From the NCBI RefSeq assembly GCF_033898505.1, contig NZ_JAXAFK010000001.1, positions 620,001 to 684,000 on the forward strand: a DNA stretch of 64,000 nucleotides, written 5' to 3'. Source of the DNA: Pectobacterium carotovorum (lineage in GTDB: Bacteria > Pseudomonadota > Gammaproteobacteria > Enterobacterales > Enterobacteriaceae). The notes under the pieces are model-generated. The model did no database searches. It saw nothing but the letters and a program-made list of their open reading frames with translations, and had not been told where the DNA came from. Shown here one piece after another: positions 26,178 to 37,101 of this stretch. The translations under genes were made by a program, and so were the position numbers. The first letter of the stretch is position 1. Each line of letters opens with the position of its first letter.

Positions 26178-28208
26178 TTATTTGACCTGCATACCCGGCT
26201 GGGCGCCGCTGTCTGGGCTTAGCAGGAAGATATCTTTCCCACCTGGCCCCGCAGCCATCACCATACCTTCCGATATACCGAAGCGCATTTTACGCGGTGC
26301 CAGATTGGCGACCATGACAGTTAAACGACCTTCCAGCTTCGCCGGATCGGGATAGGCTTCACGGATGCCTGAGAAGACCTGACGGGTTTCACCGCCTAGA
26401 TCCAACGTCAAACGTAATAGCTTATCAGAACCATCAACCAGTTCAGCCTGCTTAATCAAGGCGATACGCATATCGACTTTAGCAAAATCGTCAAAGTTAA
26501 TGGTGTCCTGCACCGGATTATCCGCCAGCGGACCGGACACGACCTTTTGCGCGGTGACCATGTCTTCTTTAGACGCGTCAACCATCGCGTTGACTTTATC
26601 CAGATCGATGCGGTTAAACAGCGCTTTGAATGGGCTAACCTGATGGCTCAGCAGTGGGGCGGTGATCGCGTCCCAGCTCAGTTCCGTGTTCAAAAACGCT
26701 TCTGTGCGCTGTGCCAGCGATGGCAGTACCGGCTTCAGGTACGTCATCAGCACGCGGAACAGGTTGATGCCCATTGAGCAAATAGCCTGTAGGTCGGCAT
26801 CCCGACCTTCTTCTTTCGCCACAACCCACGGCGCTTGTTCGTCGACATAGCGGTTGGCAATATCCGCTAGCGCCATGATCTCACGAATGGCACGGCCTGA
26901 TTCACGGCTGCTATAGGCTTCCGCAATGCTGACGGCAGCGTCGGTGAAGGTTTTGTACAGCTCGGCGTCGGCCAGTTTGTCCGCCAGTTTGCCGTCAAAA
27001 CGCTTGTTAATGAAACCGGCATTACGCGACGCCAGATTGACGACCTTGTTCACGATGTCAGCATTCACGCGCTGCACGAAATCTTCCAGATTAAGATCGA
27101 TGTCATCAATGCGAGAAGACAGTTTTGCCGCATAGTAATAACGCAGGCAATCGGCATCCAGATGCTGCAGGTACGTGCCTGCTTTAATGAAGGTGCCGCG
27201 TGATTTAGACATCTTGGCACCATTGACCGTGACGTAACCGTGTACGAACAGGTTCGTCGGTTTACGGAAACCGCTGCCTTCCAACATCGCCGGCCAGAAC
27301 AGGCTGTGGAAATAAACGATGTCTTTACCGATGAAGTGATACAAATCCGCGTCTGAGTCTTTCTTCCAGAAATCGTCAAAATTCAGATCGCCACGTCTGT
27401 CGCACAGATTCTTGAACGACCCCATGTAGCCGATTGGTGCATCCAGCCAGACATAAAAATATTTGCCCGGTGCATCAGGAATTTCAAAACCGAAATACGG
27501 TGCGTCGCGGGTAATGTCCCACTGTTGCAGACCAGAGTCGAACCACTCCTGCATCTTGTTGGCGACTTGCTCTTGCAATGCACCAGAGCGCGTCCAGGCT
27601 TGCAGCATCTCGCTGAACGCGGGCAAATCGAAGAAAAAGTGCTCAGTGTCACGCATCTCTGGCGTGGCGCCAGACACCACTGATTTTGGTTCGATCAACT
27701 CTGTTGGGCTGTAGGTCGCGCCGCAGACTTCGCAGTTATCGCCGTATTGGTCGGCAGCCTTACATTTCGGGCAGGTGCCTTTGACGAAACGATCCGGCAG
27801 GAACATGCCTTTCTCTGGGTCATACAGCTGAGAAATGGTGCGATTTTTAATAAAGCCGTTCTCTTTCAGCCGACCATAAATCAGACCTGACAGCTCGCGG
27901 TTCTCTTCGCTATGCGTGGAGTGATAGTTGTCATAGCTGATATTGAAGCCAGCAAAGTCTTGCTGATGCTCCTGACTCATCGCCGCAATCATCTCTTCCG
28001 GCGCAATACCCATCTGCTGTGCTTTCAGCATGATTGGTGTGCCGTGGGCGTCGTCCGCACAGATAAAGTGAACCTGGTTGCCGCGCATTCGCTGGTAACG
28101 AACCCAAATATCGGCCTGAACGTGTTCAAGCATATGACCGAGGTGGATTGAACCATTAGCGTAAGGCAGCGCGCACGTTACCAGGATTTTCTTTGCGACT
28201 TGAGTCAT
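26178..28208 (-). CDS. metG: Methionyl-tRNA synthetase
   Basis: The 676-residue protein matches E. coli MetG (677). The class I signature is [11 protein letters not shown] and the KMSKS loop reads AKMSKSRGT. The zinc knuckle has CPKC and CEVCG. The C-terminal 110 residues ([16 protein letters not shown] to the end) form the dimerising tRNA-binding domain. It charges tRNA-Met and initiator tRNA. The ATG at 28208 is the family start [19 protein letters not shown]; an upstream in-frame start at 28454 would overlap mrp. It is divergent from mrp across a 222-bp region. Confidence 0.98.
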   Translation of the reverse strand: MTQVAKKILVTCALPYANGSIHLGHMLEHVQADIWVRYQRMRGNQVHFICADDAHGTPIMLKAQQMGIAPEEMIAAMSQEHQQDFAGFNISYDNYHSTHSEENRELSGLIYGRLKENGFIKNRTISQLYDPEKGMFLPDRFVKGTCPKCKAADQYGDNCEVCGATYSPTELIEPKSVVSGATPEMRDTEHFFFDLPAFSEMLQAWTRSGALQEQVANKMQEWFDSGLQQWDITRDAPYFGFEIPDAPGKYFYVWLDAPIGYMGSFKNLCDRRGDLNFDDFWKKDSDADLYHFIGKDIVYFHSLFWPAMLEGSGFRKPTNLFVHGYVTVNGAKMSKSRGTFIKAGTYLQHLDADCLRYYYAAKLSSRIDDIDLNLEDFVQRVNADIVNKVVNLASRNAGFINKRFDGKLADKLADAELYKTFTDAAVSIAEAYSSRESGRAIREIMALADIANRYVDEQAPWVVAKEEGRDADLQAICSMGINLFRVLMTYLKPVLPSLAQRTEAFLNTELSWDAITAPLLSHQVSPFKALFNRIDLDKVNAMVDASKEDMVTAQKVVSGPLADNPVQDTINFDDFAKVDMRIALIKQAELVDGSDKLLRLTLDLGGETRQVFSGIREAYPDPAKLEGRLTVMVANLAPRKMRFGISEGMVMAAGPGGKDIFLLSPDSGAQPGMQVK

Positions 28209-28430
28209 GAGGAACTTGCTTTCTTTTGTGAATAGAGGGAGATCGATGTTAACCGATAGCGCCTTGCTGCGTAAACCGCTGGCGTGAGTAAAACGGCAGG
28301 AAACCACATGGCAGATTTTAATTTGCGTAGCGTTTCCACGTTTTTGACGCCGAAGGGCGTCAGGCTTCCCTCGCTCTGGTATGCTATATACGGTCTCAAC
28401 GGTCAAATATGAGAATTTCAAGGAGCCGGA

Positions 28431-29540
28431 ATGAACGCGACAGTCCCCGAACAACGCCCAGAAGCACTACGTGCGATGGTCACCGGGGTTTTATCTACTT
28501 TTCAGCACCCGACACTGAAAAATAACCTGACGACACTCAATGCGCTGCGCCATTGTGCGCTGCTGGATAACGTGCTGCATATCGAACTGACGATGCCGTT
28601 TGTCTGGCTGAGCGGTTTGGCAGTATTAAAAGAAACGGTGAGCGATGAGTTATTACGTTTATCAGGCGCAAAGGCGGTCGAATGGCGCTTAACGCATGAT
28701 ATCGCTACGCTGCGTCGTGTTAACGATCAGGCCGGCGTGAAGGGTGTTAAAAACATCATTGCCGTCAGTTCCGGGAAAGGCGGGGTCGGCAAATCGAGCA
28801 CGGCGGTCAACATGGCGCTGGCGCTGGCGGCTGAAGGCGCGAATGTGGGCATTCTGGATGCCGATATCTACGGCCCTTCTATTCCCACTATGCTGGGGTC
28901 GGCCAGTGAGCGGCCAACCTCGCCGGACGGTCAACACATGGCGCCGATTATCGCGCACGGTCTGGCAACCAACTCGATTGGTTATCTGGTCACGGACGAT
29001 AACGCGATGGTGTGGCGTGGGCCAATGGCCAGCAAGGCGCTATTGCAACTATTGCAGGATACGCTTTGGCCGGATCTGGATTATCTGGTGTTAGATATGC
29101 CGCCGGGTACGGGCGATATTCAACTGACGCTGGCGCAGAATATTCCTGTCACCGGTGCCGTCGTCGTGACGACCCCGCAGGATATCGCGCTGATGGATGC
29201 CATGAAGGGCATCGCGATGTTTGAAAAAGTCAGCGTGCCAGTACTGGGCATTGTTGAGAATATGAGTGTACATATCTGTAGCAACTGTGGGCATCTGGAG
29301 CCGATCTTCGGTACGGGCGGCGCGCAGAAGCTGGCGGAGAAATACCACTGTTCCCTGTTAGGCCAGCTTCCGCTGCACATCTCCCTGCGTGAAGATCTTG
29401 ACCGCGGTGAGCCGACGGTCGTCAGCCAGCCGGACAGTGAATTCACTTCTCTGTACCGTGAACTGGCGGGGCAGGTTGCCGCTCAGCTTTATTGGCAGGG
29501 TGACACGATTCCCGGCGAAATTTCTTTCCGCGCGCTGTAG
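28431..29540 (+). CDS. mrp: Iron-sulfur cluster carrier ATPase Mrp/ApbC
   Basis: The 369-residue protein equals E. coli Mrp in length. An N-terminal MIP18/DUF59-like domain (residues 10-85) precedes a deviant Walker A P-loop, [13 protein letters not shown], and [10 protein letters not shown]. The C-terminal CSNCG pair binds the bridging [4Fe-4S] cluster in the dimer. It transfers Fe-S clusters to apoproteins. An AAGGAGCC ribosome-binding site precedes the ATG, and a TATGCTATA-like -10 lies about 50 bp upstream. Its divergence from metG is the same as in E. coli. Confidence 0.96.
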   Translation: MNATVPEQRPEALRAMVTGVLSTFQHPTLKNNLTTLNALRHCALLDNVLHIELTMPFVWLSGLAVLKETVSDELLRLSGAKAVEWRLTHDIATLRRVNDQAGVKGVKNIIAVSSGKGGVGKSSTAVNMALALAAEGANVGILDADIYGPSIPTMLGSASERPTSPDGQHMAPIIAHGLATNSIGYLVTDDNAMVWRGPMASKALLQLLQDTLWPDLDYLVLDMPPGTGDIQLTLAQNIPVTGAVVVTTPQDIALMDAMKGIAMFEKVSVPVLGIVENMSVHICSNCGHLEPIFGTGGAQKLAEKYHCSLLGQLPLHISLREDLDRGEPTVVSQPDSEFTSLYRELAGQVAAQLYWQGDTIPGEISFRAL

Positions 29541-29549
29541 TCCGCTATA

Positions 29550-29571
29550 AGGCCGGGCTCTGTCCCGGCTT
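29550..29571 (+). terminator. Hairpin after mrp
   Basis: The stem GCCGGG/CCCGGC with a CTCTGT loop lies 11 bp after the mrp stop. There is no T-run, so it is a weak or factor-assisted terminator. Confidence 0.45.
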
Positions 29572-29714
29572 GACCTGCGCCAGTCCTCGTTTCTCTGGGG
29601 CGCAATACGCGGAAAGGGTGGCGTGAAGGGGGCTAACTCCCTATAATTGCCGCGTTAAAGCGCCTGTTGGCGCATTCCCCTCTCTTTATTTATGTTAATC
29701 AGGTCGTTAATACC

Positions 29715-30356
29715 ATGACTGATCAGTCTCACCAGTGTGTCATCATCGGGATCTCAGGAGCATCCGCTTCAGGTAAAAGTCTTATTTCCAGCACCTTGTA
29801 TCGGGAATTACGCGATCAGGTCGGCGATCAGCATATCGGGGTGATATCTGAAGACAGCTATTATAAAGATCAAAGCCACCTGACGATGGAAGAGCGGGTA
29901 AAAACCAACTATGACCACCCAAGTTCGATGGATCACAGCCTGTTGCTGAAACATTTGCAGATGCTAAAAGCGGGTCAGGCGATTGAAGTTCCGCAGTACA
30001 GCTATGTTGAGCACACTCGCAAGCAGGAAACGGTGCATATCGAGCTGAAAAAGGTCATTATCCTGGAGGGTATCCTGTTGCTGACGGATGCACGCCTGCG
30101 CGATGAGATGAATTTCTCTATTTTTGTCGATACGCCGCTGGATATTTGCCTGTTGCGTCGTATGCGCCGCGACGTGAATGAGCGAGGTCGTTCAATGGAT
30201 TCCGTGATGGAACAGTATCAGAAAACCGTGCGTCCGATGTTCCTGCAATTCATTGAGCCATCCAAGCAGTACGCCGATATTATCGTGCCGCGCGGTGGTA
30301 AAAACCGTATTGCGATTGATATTTTGAAAGCCAAGATAAGCCAGTTCTTTGAATAA
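29715..30356 (+). CDS. udk: Uridine/cytidine kinase
   Basis: The 213-residue protein equals E. coli Udk in length. The P-loop is [11 protein letters not shown] (near residues 12-22), followed by SEDSYYKDQ and the RRMRRDV segment of the lid. It phosphorylates uridine and cytidine for pyrimidine salvage. The ATG at 29715 (MTDQSHQC) is preferred over the in-frame start at 29667, which adds residues not found in the family. It is followed by a hairpin and a repeat-rich spacer before dcd. Confidence 0.96.
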   Translation: MTDQSHQCVIIGISGASASGKSLISSTLYRELRDQVGDQHIGVISEDSYYKDQSHLTMEERVKTNYDHPSSMDHSLLLKHLQMLKAGQAIEVPQYSYVEHTRKQETVHIELKKVIILEGILLLTDARLRDEMNFSIFVDTPLDICLLRRMRRDVNERGRSMDSVMEQYQKTVRPMFLQFIEPSKQYADIIVPRGGKNRIAIDILKAKISQFFE

Positions 30357-30361
30357 GATGT

Positions 30362-30545
30362 CCTGAATCATTCAGGTTGCGTGAAGGCGGCAATCGAGCG
30401 ACAAATCGGTCTAACCGATTTGAACAGCGCTAGCGCTGGCCCGAAGGGTGAACCTCATAAAATGAGGTTCATTCATCCCCAGGAGCTTACTCAGGTAAGT
30501 GACTGGGGTGAGTAAGGGCGGCCAACGCGCAAGCAGCTTGAAGTA
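30362..30545. repeat. Array of inverted repeats (dispersed intergenic repeat element)
   Basis: Five inverted repeats lie in under 200 bp between udk and dcd: CCTGAA/TTCAGG (30362-30376); AAATCGGT/ACCGATTT (30403-30421); a 14-bp perfect palindrome CAGCGCTAGCGCTG (30425-30438); AACCTCAT/ATGAGGTT with an AAA loop (30451-30469); and a nested structure CCCCAG...CTGGGG (30477-30508) around CTTAC-TCAG-GTAAG. CTTACTCA (30486) can alternatively pair with TGAGTAAG (30509). It ends in AAGCAGCTTGAAGTATGACG, a phrase I associate with dispersed repeats in related enterobacteria. Confidence 0.7.
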
Positions 30546-30600
30546 TGACGGAGATAGATGAGGTTTATCTGATAGATACCGGTGTGGAATGGAGAATAAG

Positions 30601-31182
30601 ATGAGACTGTGTGACCGTGACATTGAAGCCTGGCTGGATGATGGCCGACTGGTGATTACGCCCCGTCCGCCAACCGAGAGGATCTCTGGCGCGACCGTTG
30701 ATGTTCGCCTGGGAAATCAGTTTCGTGTCTTCCGCGGACACACCGCGCCTTTCATTGATTTAAGCGGACCGAAGGATGAGGTCAGTGCGGCGCTGGATCG
30801 CGTCATGAGTGATGAAATCAATTTACCAGAAGGTGAGGCGTTCTTCCTGCATCCGGGAGAGTTAGCGCTGGCGGTGACGTTTGAGTCAGTTACGCTGCCT
30901 GATGATTTGGTCGGCTGGCTGGATGGTCGTTCTTCGCTGGCACGCCTGGGATTGATGGTTCACGTCACCGCGCACCGCATTGATCCAGGTTGGCAAGGAA
31001 GAATTGTGTTGGAGTTCTATAATTCAGGTAAGTTGCCGCTGGCATTACGCCCCGGCATGATGATTGGCGCTCTGAGTTTTGAACCGCTTTCAGGGCCGGC
31101 GGCTCGTCCATACAACCGTCGTCAGGATGCCAAATATAAAGACCAACAGGGTGCGGTAGCGAGCCGGATCGATAAAGACTGA
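30601..31182 (+). CDS. dcd: dCTP deaminase
   Basis: The 193-residue protein equals E. coli Dcd in length. It deaminates dCTP to dUTP, the main source of dTMP precursors in enterobacteria. Conserved stretches include [29 protein letters not shown], and [15 protein letters not shown] with the catalytic Glu. The ATG at 30601 follows GGAGAATAAG; the in-frame ATG at 30589 is inside that ribosome-binding region. The order udk-dcd-asmA is as in E. coli. Confidence 0.97.
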   Translation: MRLCDRDIEAWLDDGRLVITPRPPTERISGATVDVRLGNQFRVFRGHTAPFIDLSGPKDEVSAALDRVMSDEINLPEGEAFFLHPGELALAVTFESVTLPDDLVGWLDGRSSLARLGLMVHVTAHRIDPGWQGRIVLEFYNSGKLPLALRPGMMIGALSFEPLSGPAARPYNRRQDAKYKDQQGAVASRIDKD

Positions 31183-31245
31183 GCGTCTGGCGACAGGCTT
31201 GCAAGGTAAAAAGCAGGTGGCCGTGCGTTTCGCAATGAGGATGGC

Positions 31246-33081
31246 ATGAGAAGATTTCTGACGACGCTGGCAATTCTGCTTGTTGTGCTGGTAGCAGGAA
31301 TGACGGCTTTGGTCGTACTGGTTAATCCCAATGACTTCCGCGCCTACATGGTGAAGCAGGTTGAGGAACGTAGCGGCTATCGCCTCCAACTGGACGGCGA
31401 TCTGCGCTGGCATGTTTGGCCGCAGCTGAGCATATTATCCGGCGGGATGTCGTTAAGCGCGCCAGGTTCCAGCGTACCTATTGTCAGCGCGGAGAACATG
31501 CGCCTTGATGTGCAACTGTGGCCGCTGTTGTCGCATAAGCTCGCGGTCAAGCAAGTGATGCTGAAAGGGGCGATTATTCGCCTGACGCCGGAAAGCGAAG
31601 CCAAACAGGCCAATAATGCCCCAATTGCTCCGGCGGGTTCGCAAGCCCCATCTGAAGAACGACGCTGGCGGCTGGATATCGATAAGATAAAAGTCGCCGA
31701 TAGCCTGTTGGTTCTGCAACGCAGCAACAACGAACAAATTAATGTTCGTGATATTAATCTTGCTATGGAGCAGAGCAGTGATCGGCAGGTCAACATCGAA
31801 TTATCAAGCCGCATCAATCGCGATCAGCGCGATATTGCTTTCTCTCTTGCCGCAGATGTCGATTTGCTGCATTTCCCTCAACAGATCAATGCCAATATCA
31901 CCAAGCTGGACTACCAGCTTCAGGGCGCGGGCATTCCGGCAAGCGGTATCAGTGGAACGGGAAGCGTTCAGGCAAGTTATCAACAGCAGCCTGAAAAAAT
32001 CACCTTTAGCCAGCTTTCACTTAATACCAATAATAGTCAGTTGTCGGGGGCGGGCAGCGTGACGCTGGGAGATATCCCACATTACGATTTGGATTTGTTG
32101 TCTGAGAAGCTGGATTTGGATTCCCTGCTGGGAATCGAGGTAGCAAAGGCCAACAACGTCTCCAAGGCACCCGTTAAATCATCAGCCCCCGTCATTTCCA
32201 ATGAAAGTGGGTTAACCAAGCCAGAAGATAGCTTACAGGCATTCACGGCGCGTCTGTCGCTACAGGCTGCGACGATGATCTACCGTGGGCTTGATGTCCG
32301 CCAGTTTACGCTACGGGCAGAGAATCAGCCGGGACTGCTGGATATTACAACGTTGAGCGGCGAACTGGGCAGTGGGCATTTCTCATTACCCGCTAAAGTC
32401 GTGACGAAGCCATCAACTAACATCACGTTACGCCCAGAACTCAAGGATGTTGAACTGTCTCAACTGATGTCCGCGTTTGCGCAGCCCGCTGAGACAGTCA
32501 GCGGAAAATTCTCGATGGCAGGACAGTTCAGCGGCAACAGCTTTACGCTACCTGCGTTGCTCCAACAGTGGCAGGGAACGGCAACGCTGCAGGCCAATGG
32601 TGTCCGCCTACAGGGTTTGAATATTCAGCAAATGGTGCAGATGGCTGTCGCACGTAGTAATGGTAATGTGCGAGGGCAAGAGCGCTACGAGCGTTACACT
32701 GAGCTACAACAGCTGACGGGAAAAGCCCAGTTGAACGCGGGTAAGTTACGCCTTACCGATCTCAATGGCCGTTCAGAACTGTTGTCACTAAACGGTGTTG
32801 GGCAATTCGATTTGCCTGCTCAGACCTGTGATGTCAATTTGAATGTCTCTATCACTCAAGGATGGCAGGGCGATGAGCAGTTGGTCAGCGTGCTGAGAAA
32901 CACGGCGATCCCGTTACGCGTCTATGGCGAGTGGGATAAATTAAATTATCAGCTACAGGTAGATCAACTGCTGCGTAAACGCCTACAGGACGAGCTGAAG
33001 AAGCGCCTGAATGACTGGGCCAGCCAAAATCAGCAAAGCCAAAAGGGTAAAGACCTGAAGCAACTCCTCGATCGTCTTTAA
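31246..33081 (+). CDS. asmA: AsmA-family outer-membrane assembly protein
   Basis: The 611-residue protein is close to E. coli AsmA (617). It has an N-terminal membrane anchor (residues 4-26) followed by a long periplasmic, beta-rich AsmA domain; the conserved AsmA C-terminal domain spans about residues 400-580. AsmA-like proteins span the periplasm and are linked to phospholipid transport and outer-membrane homeostasis. It lies 63 bp after dcd on the same strand. Confidence 0.95.
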   Translation: MRRFLTTLAILLVVLVAGMTALVVLVNPNDFRAYMVKQVEERSGYRLQLDGDLRWHVWPQLSILSGGMSLSAPGSSVPIVSAENMRLDVQLWPLLSHKLAVKQVMLKGAIIRLTPESEAKQANNAPIAPAGSQAPSEERRWRLDIDKIKVADSLLVLQRSNNEQINVRDINLAMEQSSDRQVNIELSSRINRDQRDIAFSLAADVDLLHFPQQINANITKLDYQLQGAGIPASGISGTGSVQASYQQQPEKITFSQLSLNTNNSQLSGAGSVTLGDIPHYDLDLLSEKLDLDSLLGIEVAKANNVSKAPVKSSAPVISNESGLTKPEDSLQAFTARLSLQAATMIYRGLDVRQFTLRAENQPGLLDITTLSGELGSGHFSLPAKVVTKPSTNITLRPELKDVELSQLMSAFAQPAETVSGKFSMAGQFSGNSFTLPALLQQWQGTATLQANGVRLQGLNIQQMVQMAVARSNGNVRGQERYERYTELQQLTGKAQLNAGKLRLTDLNGRSELLSLNGVGQFDLPAQTCDVNLNVSITQGWQGDEQLVSVLRNTAIPLRVYGEWDKLNYQLQVDQLLRKRLQDELKKRLNDWASQNQQSQKGKDLKQLLDRL

Positions 33082-33102
33082 TTTTCTAAATACGCCGTTT
33101 TA

Positions 33103-33134
33103 GCTGGTTTGCTGACACCTGTCAGCAAACCAGC
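33103..33134 (+). terminator. Strong hairpin after asmA
   Basis: A perfect 15-bp stem (33103-33117 with 33120-33134) has a 2-nt CC loop, 21 bp after the asmA stop. The downstream T-content is low (CTTTCCC), but the stem is the longest uninterrupted one in this block. Confidence 0.65.
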
Positions 33135-33343
33135 AGCCTTTCCCTAACGTTTTCCCCTGGTTTGTCATCCTTCTCCAGACCGGCTTTGTGCTCGGTGTCT
33201 CTTTTTTAATGTTACATGTTAATATTTTTCTCTTTTTTTATTTTCTAAAGCAGTAAACTTCGCTCCCTATTTTCGGTGCGGCGTTACTCCGCTGCCGGGG
33301 AATGTCTGTCAGATAATTTATTACTCAGGTATCAAAACACACT

Positions 33344-34696
33344 ATGCTCGAACTTTTGATTGGTGTTGCTGTAACGATTCTGGTCGGTCGTTACATTATA
33401 AAAGGGTACTCCGCGACTGGCGTGTTGCTGGTGGGAGGCCTATTACTATTGGCAATCAGTGCCATGCTGGGAAAAAACGTATTGCCAGCCAGCGCGAAAG
33501 CGACAGGCTGGAGCGCAACGGATATTGTTGAATACGTAAAAATTTTGCTGATGAGCCGCGGTGGCGATCTCGGCATGATGATTATGGTGCTGTGTGGTTT
33601 TGCCGCTTATATGACGCATATCGGTGCCAATGATGTCGTCGTCAAACTGGTTTCCCGTCCGCTGAAAATGATCAACTCGCCTTATTTACTGATGATTGCG
33701 GCCTATTTTGTCGCCTGTCTGATGTCGCTGGCGGTGTCATCGGCAACCGGGCTGGGGGTGCTGTTAATGGCTACGTTATTCCCCGTTATGGTGAACGTCG
33801 GGATTAGCCGCGGAGCTGCTGCCGCAATCTGCGCATCTCCCGTGGCGCTAATCCTGTCGCCGACGTCGGGCGACGTAGTGCTAGCTGCTCAGGCATCGCA
33901 GATGAAATTAGTGGATTTCGCCTTTAAGGCCACGCTACCTATTTCTATCATGGCGATCGTGTGTATGGCCGTCGCGCATTTCTTCTGGCAGCGCTATCTG
34001 GACAACAAAGCGAATGTCAGCCATGAGATTCTGGACGTCAGTGAAATCAAGACCGATGCCCCGCGTTTTTACGCCATTCTGCCGTTTACGCCGATCATTG
34101 GTGTACTGGTATTTGATGGTAAATGGGGGCCGGAACTCCACATCATCACCGTGCTGGTGATCTGTATGGTGCTGGCTGCGGTGCTGGAATTTGTCCGCTC
34201 GTTCAATGCACAAAAGGTGTTTGACGGGCTGGATGTGGCTTATCGTGGTATGGCCGATGCCTTCTCTAGCGTTGTCATTCTGCTGGTCGCGGCCGGTGTC
34301 TTTGCTCAGGGACTTGGCACTATTGGCTTTATCAGCGGCCTGATTGGCCTTGCGCAGTCATTTGGCAGCGGCGGGCTGGTGATTATGCTGGTGCTGGTTG
34401 CGATCACGATGCTGGCTGCGATGACGACCGGTTCAGGCAATGCACCGTTCTATGCGTTTGTTGAGCTGATTCCGAAGCTGGCGTCGCAAATGGGCATCAA
34501 TCCAGCCTATCTGGCCATTCCGATGCTTCAGGCTTCCAATCTGGGCCGTACCATTTCTCCGGTATCCGGTGTGGTGGTTGCTGTTGCCGGGATGGCAAAA
34601 ATATCCCCGTTTGAGGTGGTGAAGCGTACATCGGTTCCTGTTCTGGTTGGGCTGATAGTGGTGGTTATCGCCACCGAGATCATGGTGCCTGCCTGA
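33344..34696 (+). CDS. dcuC: Anaerobic C4-dicarboxylate transporter DcuC
   Basis: The 450-residue protein has about twelve membrane helices and runs colinear with the DcuC family: GRYIIKGYSATGVLL near the N-terminus and SATGLGVLLMATLFPVMV and SNLGRTISPVSGVVV later. It exports succinate or exchanges C4-dicarboxylates during fermentation. It sits between asmA and yegH, which are adjacent in E. coli, so it is an insertion relative to that order. The 210 bp upstream contain AT-rich promoter-like sequence, but I find no convincing FNR site. Confidence 0.92.
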   Translation: MLELLIGVAVTILVGRYIIKGYSATGVLLVGGLLLLAISAMLGKNVLPASAKATGWSATDIVEYVKILLMSRGGDLGMMIMVLCGFAAYMTHIGANDVVVKLVSRPLKMINSPYLLMIAAYFVACLMSLAVSSATGLGVLLMATLFPVMVNVGISRGAAAAICASPVALILSPTSGDVVLAAQASQMKLVDFAFKATLPISIMAIVCMAVAHFFWQRYLDNKANVSHEILDVSEIKTDAPRFYAILPFTPIIGVLVFDGKWGPELHIITVLVICMVLAAVLEFVRSFNAQKVFDGLDVAYRGMADAFSSVVILLVAAGVFAQGLGTIGFISGLIGLAQSFGSGGLVIMLVLVAITMLAAMTTGSGNAPFYAFVELIPKLASQMGINPAYLAIPMLQASNLGRTISPVSGVVVAVAGMAKISPFEVVKRTSVPVLVGLIVVVIATEIMVPA

Positions 34697-34706
34697 TAGG
34701 TAATAG

Positions 34707-34742
34707 AAAACAGCCCCTACCGAACGGAAAGGGGCTGTTGAT
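34707..34742. terminator. Bidirectional terminator between dcuC and yegH
   Basis: A 10-bp stem (AACAGCCCCT/AGGGGCTGTT, 34709-34718 with 34730-34739) has an 11-nt loop. On the minus strand it runs into TTTTCTATT, serving yegH, and it lies just past the dcuC stop. Confidence 0.8.
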
Positions 34743-34765
34743 AAACGCGGTATTTTACGCCGCTA

Positions 34766-36352
34766 TCACACTTCAAAATCAGTCTGTGGTTCGTCGTTTG
34801 GGGTGATGTGAACCTCCACGATCCGATGGCTTTCCACCGCCAGGATAGTGAACTGATAACCATCGATTGATAGTGTATCGCCCACCTGTGGAACCCGCTG
34901 CGCGTGCTCCATCAATAGTCCCGCCAACGTATAGTATTCGCGCTTTTCATCCAGCATCAGCGGAACATACATCGTCAGGTCTTCCAACGGAATATAGCCA
35001 TTTGCGGTCCAACTGCCGTCGTCATTCTGCTGAATACTGTGGCGTGCATCGCGATCTTCTCCTTCGCGCGGCAGGTTGCCCGCGATGGTTTCCATCACGT
35101 CACTTAATGTAACAATCCCTTCCATCGAACCAAATTCATCAACGACGAACGCAAAATGTGTTCTTCCTTCTCTAAACTGTTCTAAAGCCTGCAAAAGCGA
35201 AAGCTGTTCGGGAAAAACCAGCGGCTGACGAATCAGAATGCGCAAGTTAAACGGCTCGCGGTTCAACTGCTGCTGGAGTAAATCAGCAACATATACGATC
35301 CCCAATGGCTCGTCAGAGGTACTGCTGTCGGTTACCACGAGCCGGGAGTGCTGGTTGGTTGTTAGCAGTTTAGCGAGCGCATCCTGTGTAATATTCAGCT
35401 CAACCGGTTCGATATCATGCCGCGACGTCATAATGCTGCTGATGGTTCGCTGTGCCAGTCCCAATACCCGCTTGATCATCCGGCGTTCCTGAAGGTTGAA
35501 CACCTCCTGGCCTGCCCGGGTGTTGTCGGCAATCATGGATGAGGTTTGGTTGTCTAGCTCAGCTTCTTCGTGGTTGCCGCGCAAAATACGCAAAACGACC
35601 TCTGCGGTACGCTGGCGTAGTGGAACCGAAGAGGAAAGGAAGCGTCGACGGTTAAACATGGAAACCTGATTCAACATCTCAATCAGCACCGAGAAGCCTA
35701 TTGCCGCGTAGAGATAACCTTTAGGGATGTGGTAACCAAAGGCGTCTGCGACCAGACTGAAACCAATCATCAGCAGGAAGCTAAGACACAGGATGACGAT
35801 GGTCGGGTGTTCCGCGACAAAACGGGTCAGCGGTTTGCTGGCCAGCAGCATCAGGAAGATGGCAATGGTCACGGCGGACATCATGACCAGCAGATGATCG
35901 GTCATACCGACGGCAGTAATCACCGAGTCCAGTGAGAATATCGCATCCAGTACCACGATCTGTGCCACTACCGGCCAGAATCGGGCTCCTTTACGCTGGG
36001 CCTGCTGTTCTTCATCCTTACCTTCGAGGCGTTCATTGAGCTCCATCGTGGCTTTAAAGAGCAGGAATAGCCCGCCAATCAGCATGATGACATCACGAGC
36101 GCTGAATGTGTGCCCAAGGAGCGTAAAGAGGGGGGTAGTCAAAGACACCAGCCAGGAAATGGACGCCAACAGACACAGGCGCATAATCAGGGCAAGCAAC
36201 AGACCGACGACTCTGGCTTTATCGCGTTGTTCTTTTGGTAGTTTCTCAGCCAGAATGGCGATGAAGATAAGATTATCAATGCCCAGAACCAGTTCCAGGA
36301 CAACCAGCGTGGCCAACCCGGCCCATATCGTTGGATCAGCGATCCACTCCAT
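34766..36352 (-). CDS. yegH: TerC-family membrane protein with CBS and CorC/HlyC domains (YegH)
   Basis: The 528-residue protein matches E. coli YegH (527). Residues 1-230 form a TerC-type membrane domain with seven or so helices and the acidic motifs [11 protein letters not shown] and [13 protein letters not shown] domains span about 300-430 ([25 protein letters not shown]), and a CorC/HlyC transporter-associated domain ends the protein. Related proteins are implicated in metal-ion handling. It points away from the polysaccharide locus and shares a 749-bp divergent region with it. Confidence 0.93.
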   Translation of the reverse strand: MEWIADPTIWAGLATLVVLELVLGIDNLIFIAILAEKLPKEQRDKARVVGLLLALIMRLCLLASISWLVSLTTPLFTLLGHTFSARDVIMLIGGLFLLFKATMELNERLEGKDEEQQAQRKGARFWPVVAQIVVLDAIFSLDSVITAVGMTDHLLVMMSAVTIAIFLMLLASKPLTRFVAEHPTIVILCLSFLLMIGFSLVADAFGYHIPKGYLYAAIGFSVLIEMLNQVSMFNRRRFLSSSVPLRQRTAEVVLRILRGNHEEAELDNQTSSMIADNTRAGQEVFNLQERRMIKRVLGLAQRTISSIMTSRHDIEPVELNITQDALAKLLTTNQHSRLVVTDSSTSDEPLGIVYVADLLQQQLNREPFNLRILIRQPLVFPEQLSLLQALEQFREGRTHFAFVVDEFGSMEGIVTLSDVMETIAGNLPREGEDRDARHSIQQNDDGSWTANGYIPLEDLTMYVPLMLDEKREYYTLAGLLMEHAQRVPQVGDTLSIDGYQFTILAVESHRIVEVHITPNDEPQTDFEV

Positions 36353-37019
36353 ATCTATTTTTTCACCTTTAAATGAAGATAACTTCGATAGCGTATCAGG
36401 GCAGACACAGATGAACCAGAATTTGCAGGGATATTCTTTTCTTTGCTGAGGCCAGCAGTGCCGTTGGTAGCCTGTCTATCCGCGTTTTCTCTCACTTTTA
36501 TATGGCAGTTGACCTATATGAATGTTGTGTGACGAGTTGTTTAAAACAGCGTGAAAAAGCAGCGATAAGCAAGATTTTCAGAATTATGAGCGGGATAGGA
36601 AGCGTTAGTGTTTGATAGTGTTGGTAGACAACGCATAGAATACGTGTGCCGATTTAACAGGATTTTTACGACAGGGAGGCTCAGGTTTTTGCTATGATTT
36701 TTATCCGCAGCTTACCGCCTCCTGCCAAAAAGGTTTCTTTAGGCGGCGAGGTATCGGGGAAAGCGAAGTGCGTAGTCTTATTCTGAAAAGCTCGTCCTGG
36801 AACATCTTACCCTTGTACTCTTCGCTTCGTCGTCAATACTATTGGGGTGAAAAATTGGCTTTGTCGACTTGGCTATATTTTTATAAATAAACATATTGAT
36901 GAGTAATATTTTGTTAGCAATGTCAGTTGGCTAGCAAATTTATGAAGTATTTACATAAAAGCAGAGGGCTTACGGAGCCGGATATGTAGCCACAGGATGG
37001 TGTTCCGTACGTTGTTTGA
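36353..37019. promoter_or_regulatory. Long regulatory region upstream of the polysaccharide locus, with a weak RcsAB-box candidate
   Basis: There is no gene in this stretch. It becomes AT-rich after about 36860, as expected for a promoter under H-NS/RfaH-type control. At 36773-36786 the minus strand reads TCAGAATAAGACTA, matching the RcsAB box TAAGAATATTCCTA at 10 of 14 positions; this is a weak match. The -10/-35 of the main promoter cannot be fixed by eye. Confidence 0.4.
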
Positions 37020-37057
37020 CAGCGCATTGGTTGCTATAAGCCAAGGGCGGTAGCGTG
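37020..37057 (+). promoter_or_regulatory. JUMPstart element with ops site for RfaH
   Basis: The 38-bp element matches the JUMPstart consensus and ends with a perfect ops sequence GGCGGTAGCGTG (37046-37057). RNA polymerase pauses at ops and recruits the antiterminator RfaH, which allows transcription of long surface-polysaccharide operons. It lies 45 bp upstream of the first gene of the locus. Confidence 0.95.
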
Positions 37058-37101
37058 TCTGATGCAAAACATTCACATAACGGGTTGATGATGGTGCAAA
37101 A

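Noticed and set aside
28346-28361. GACGCC/GGCGTC hairpin between metG and mrp as a terminator
   Set aside because: It is in a divergent promoter region and has no T-run in the proper direction.
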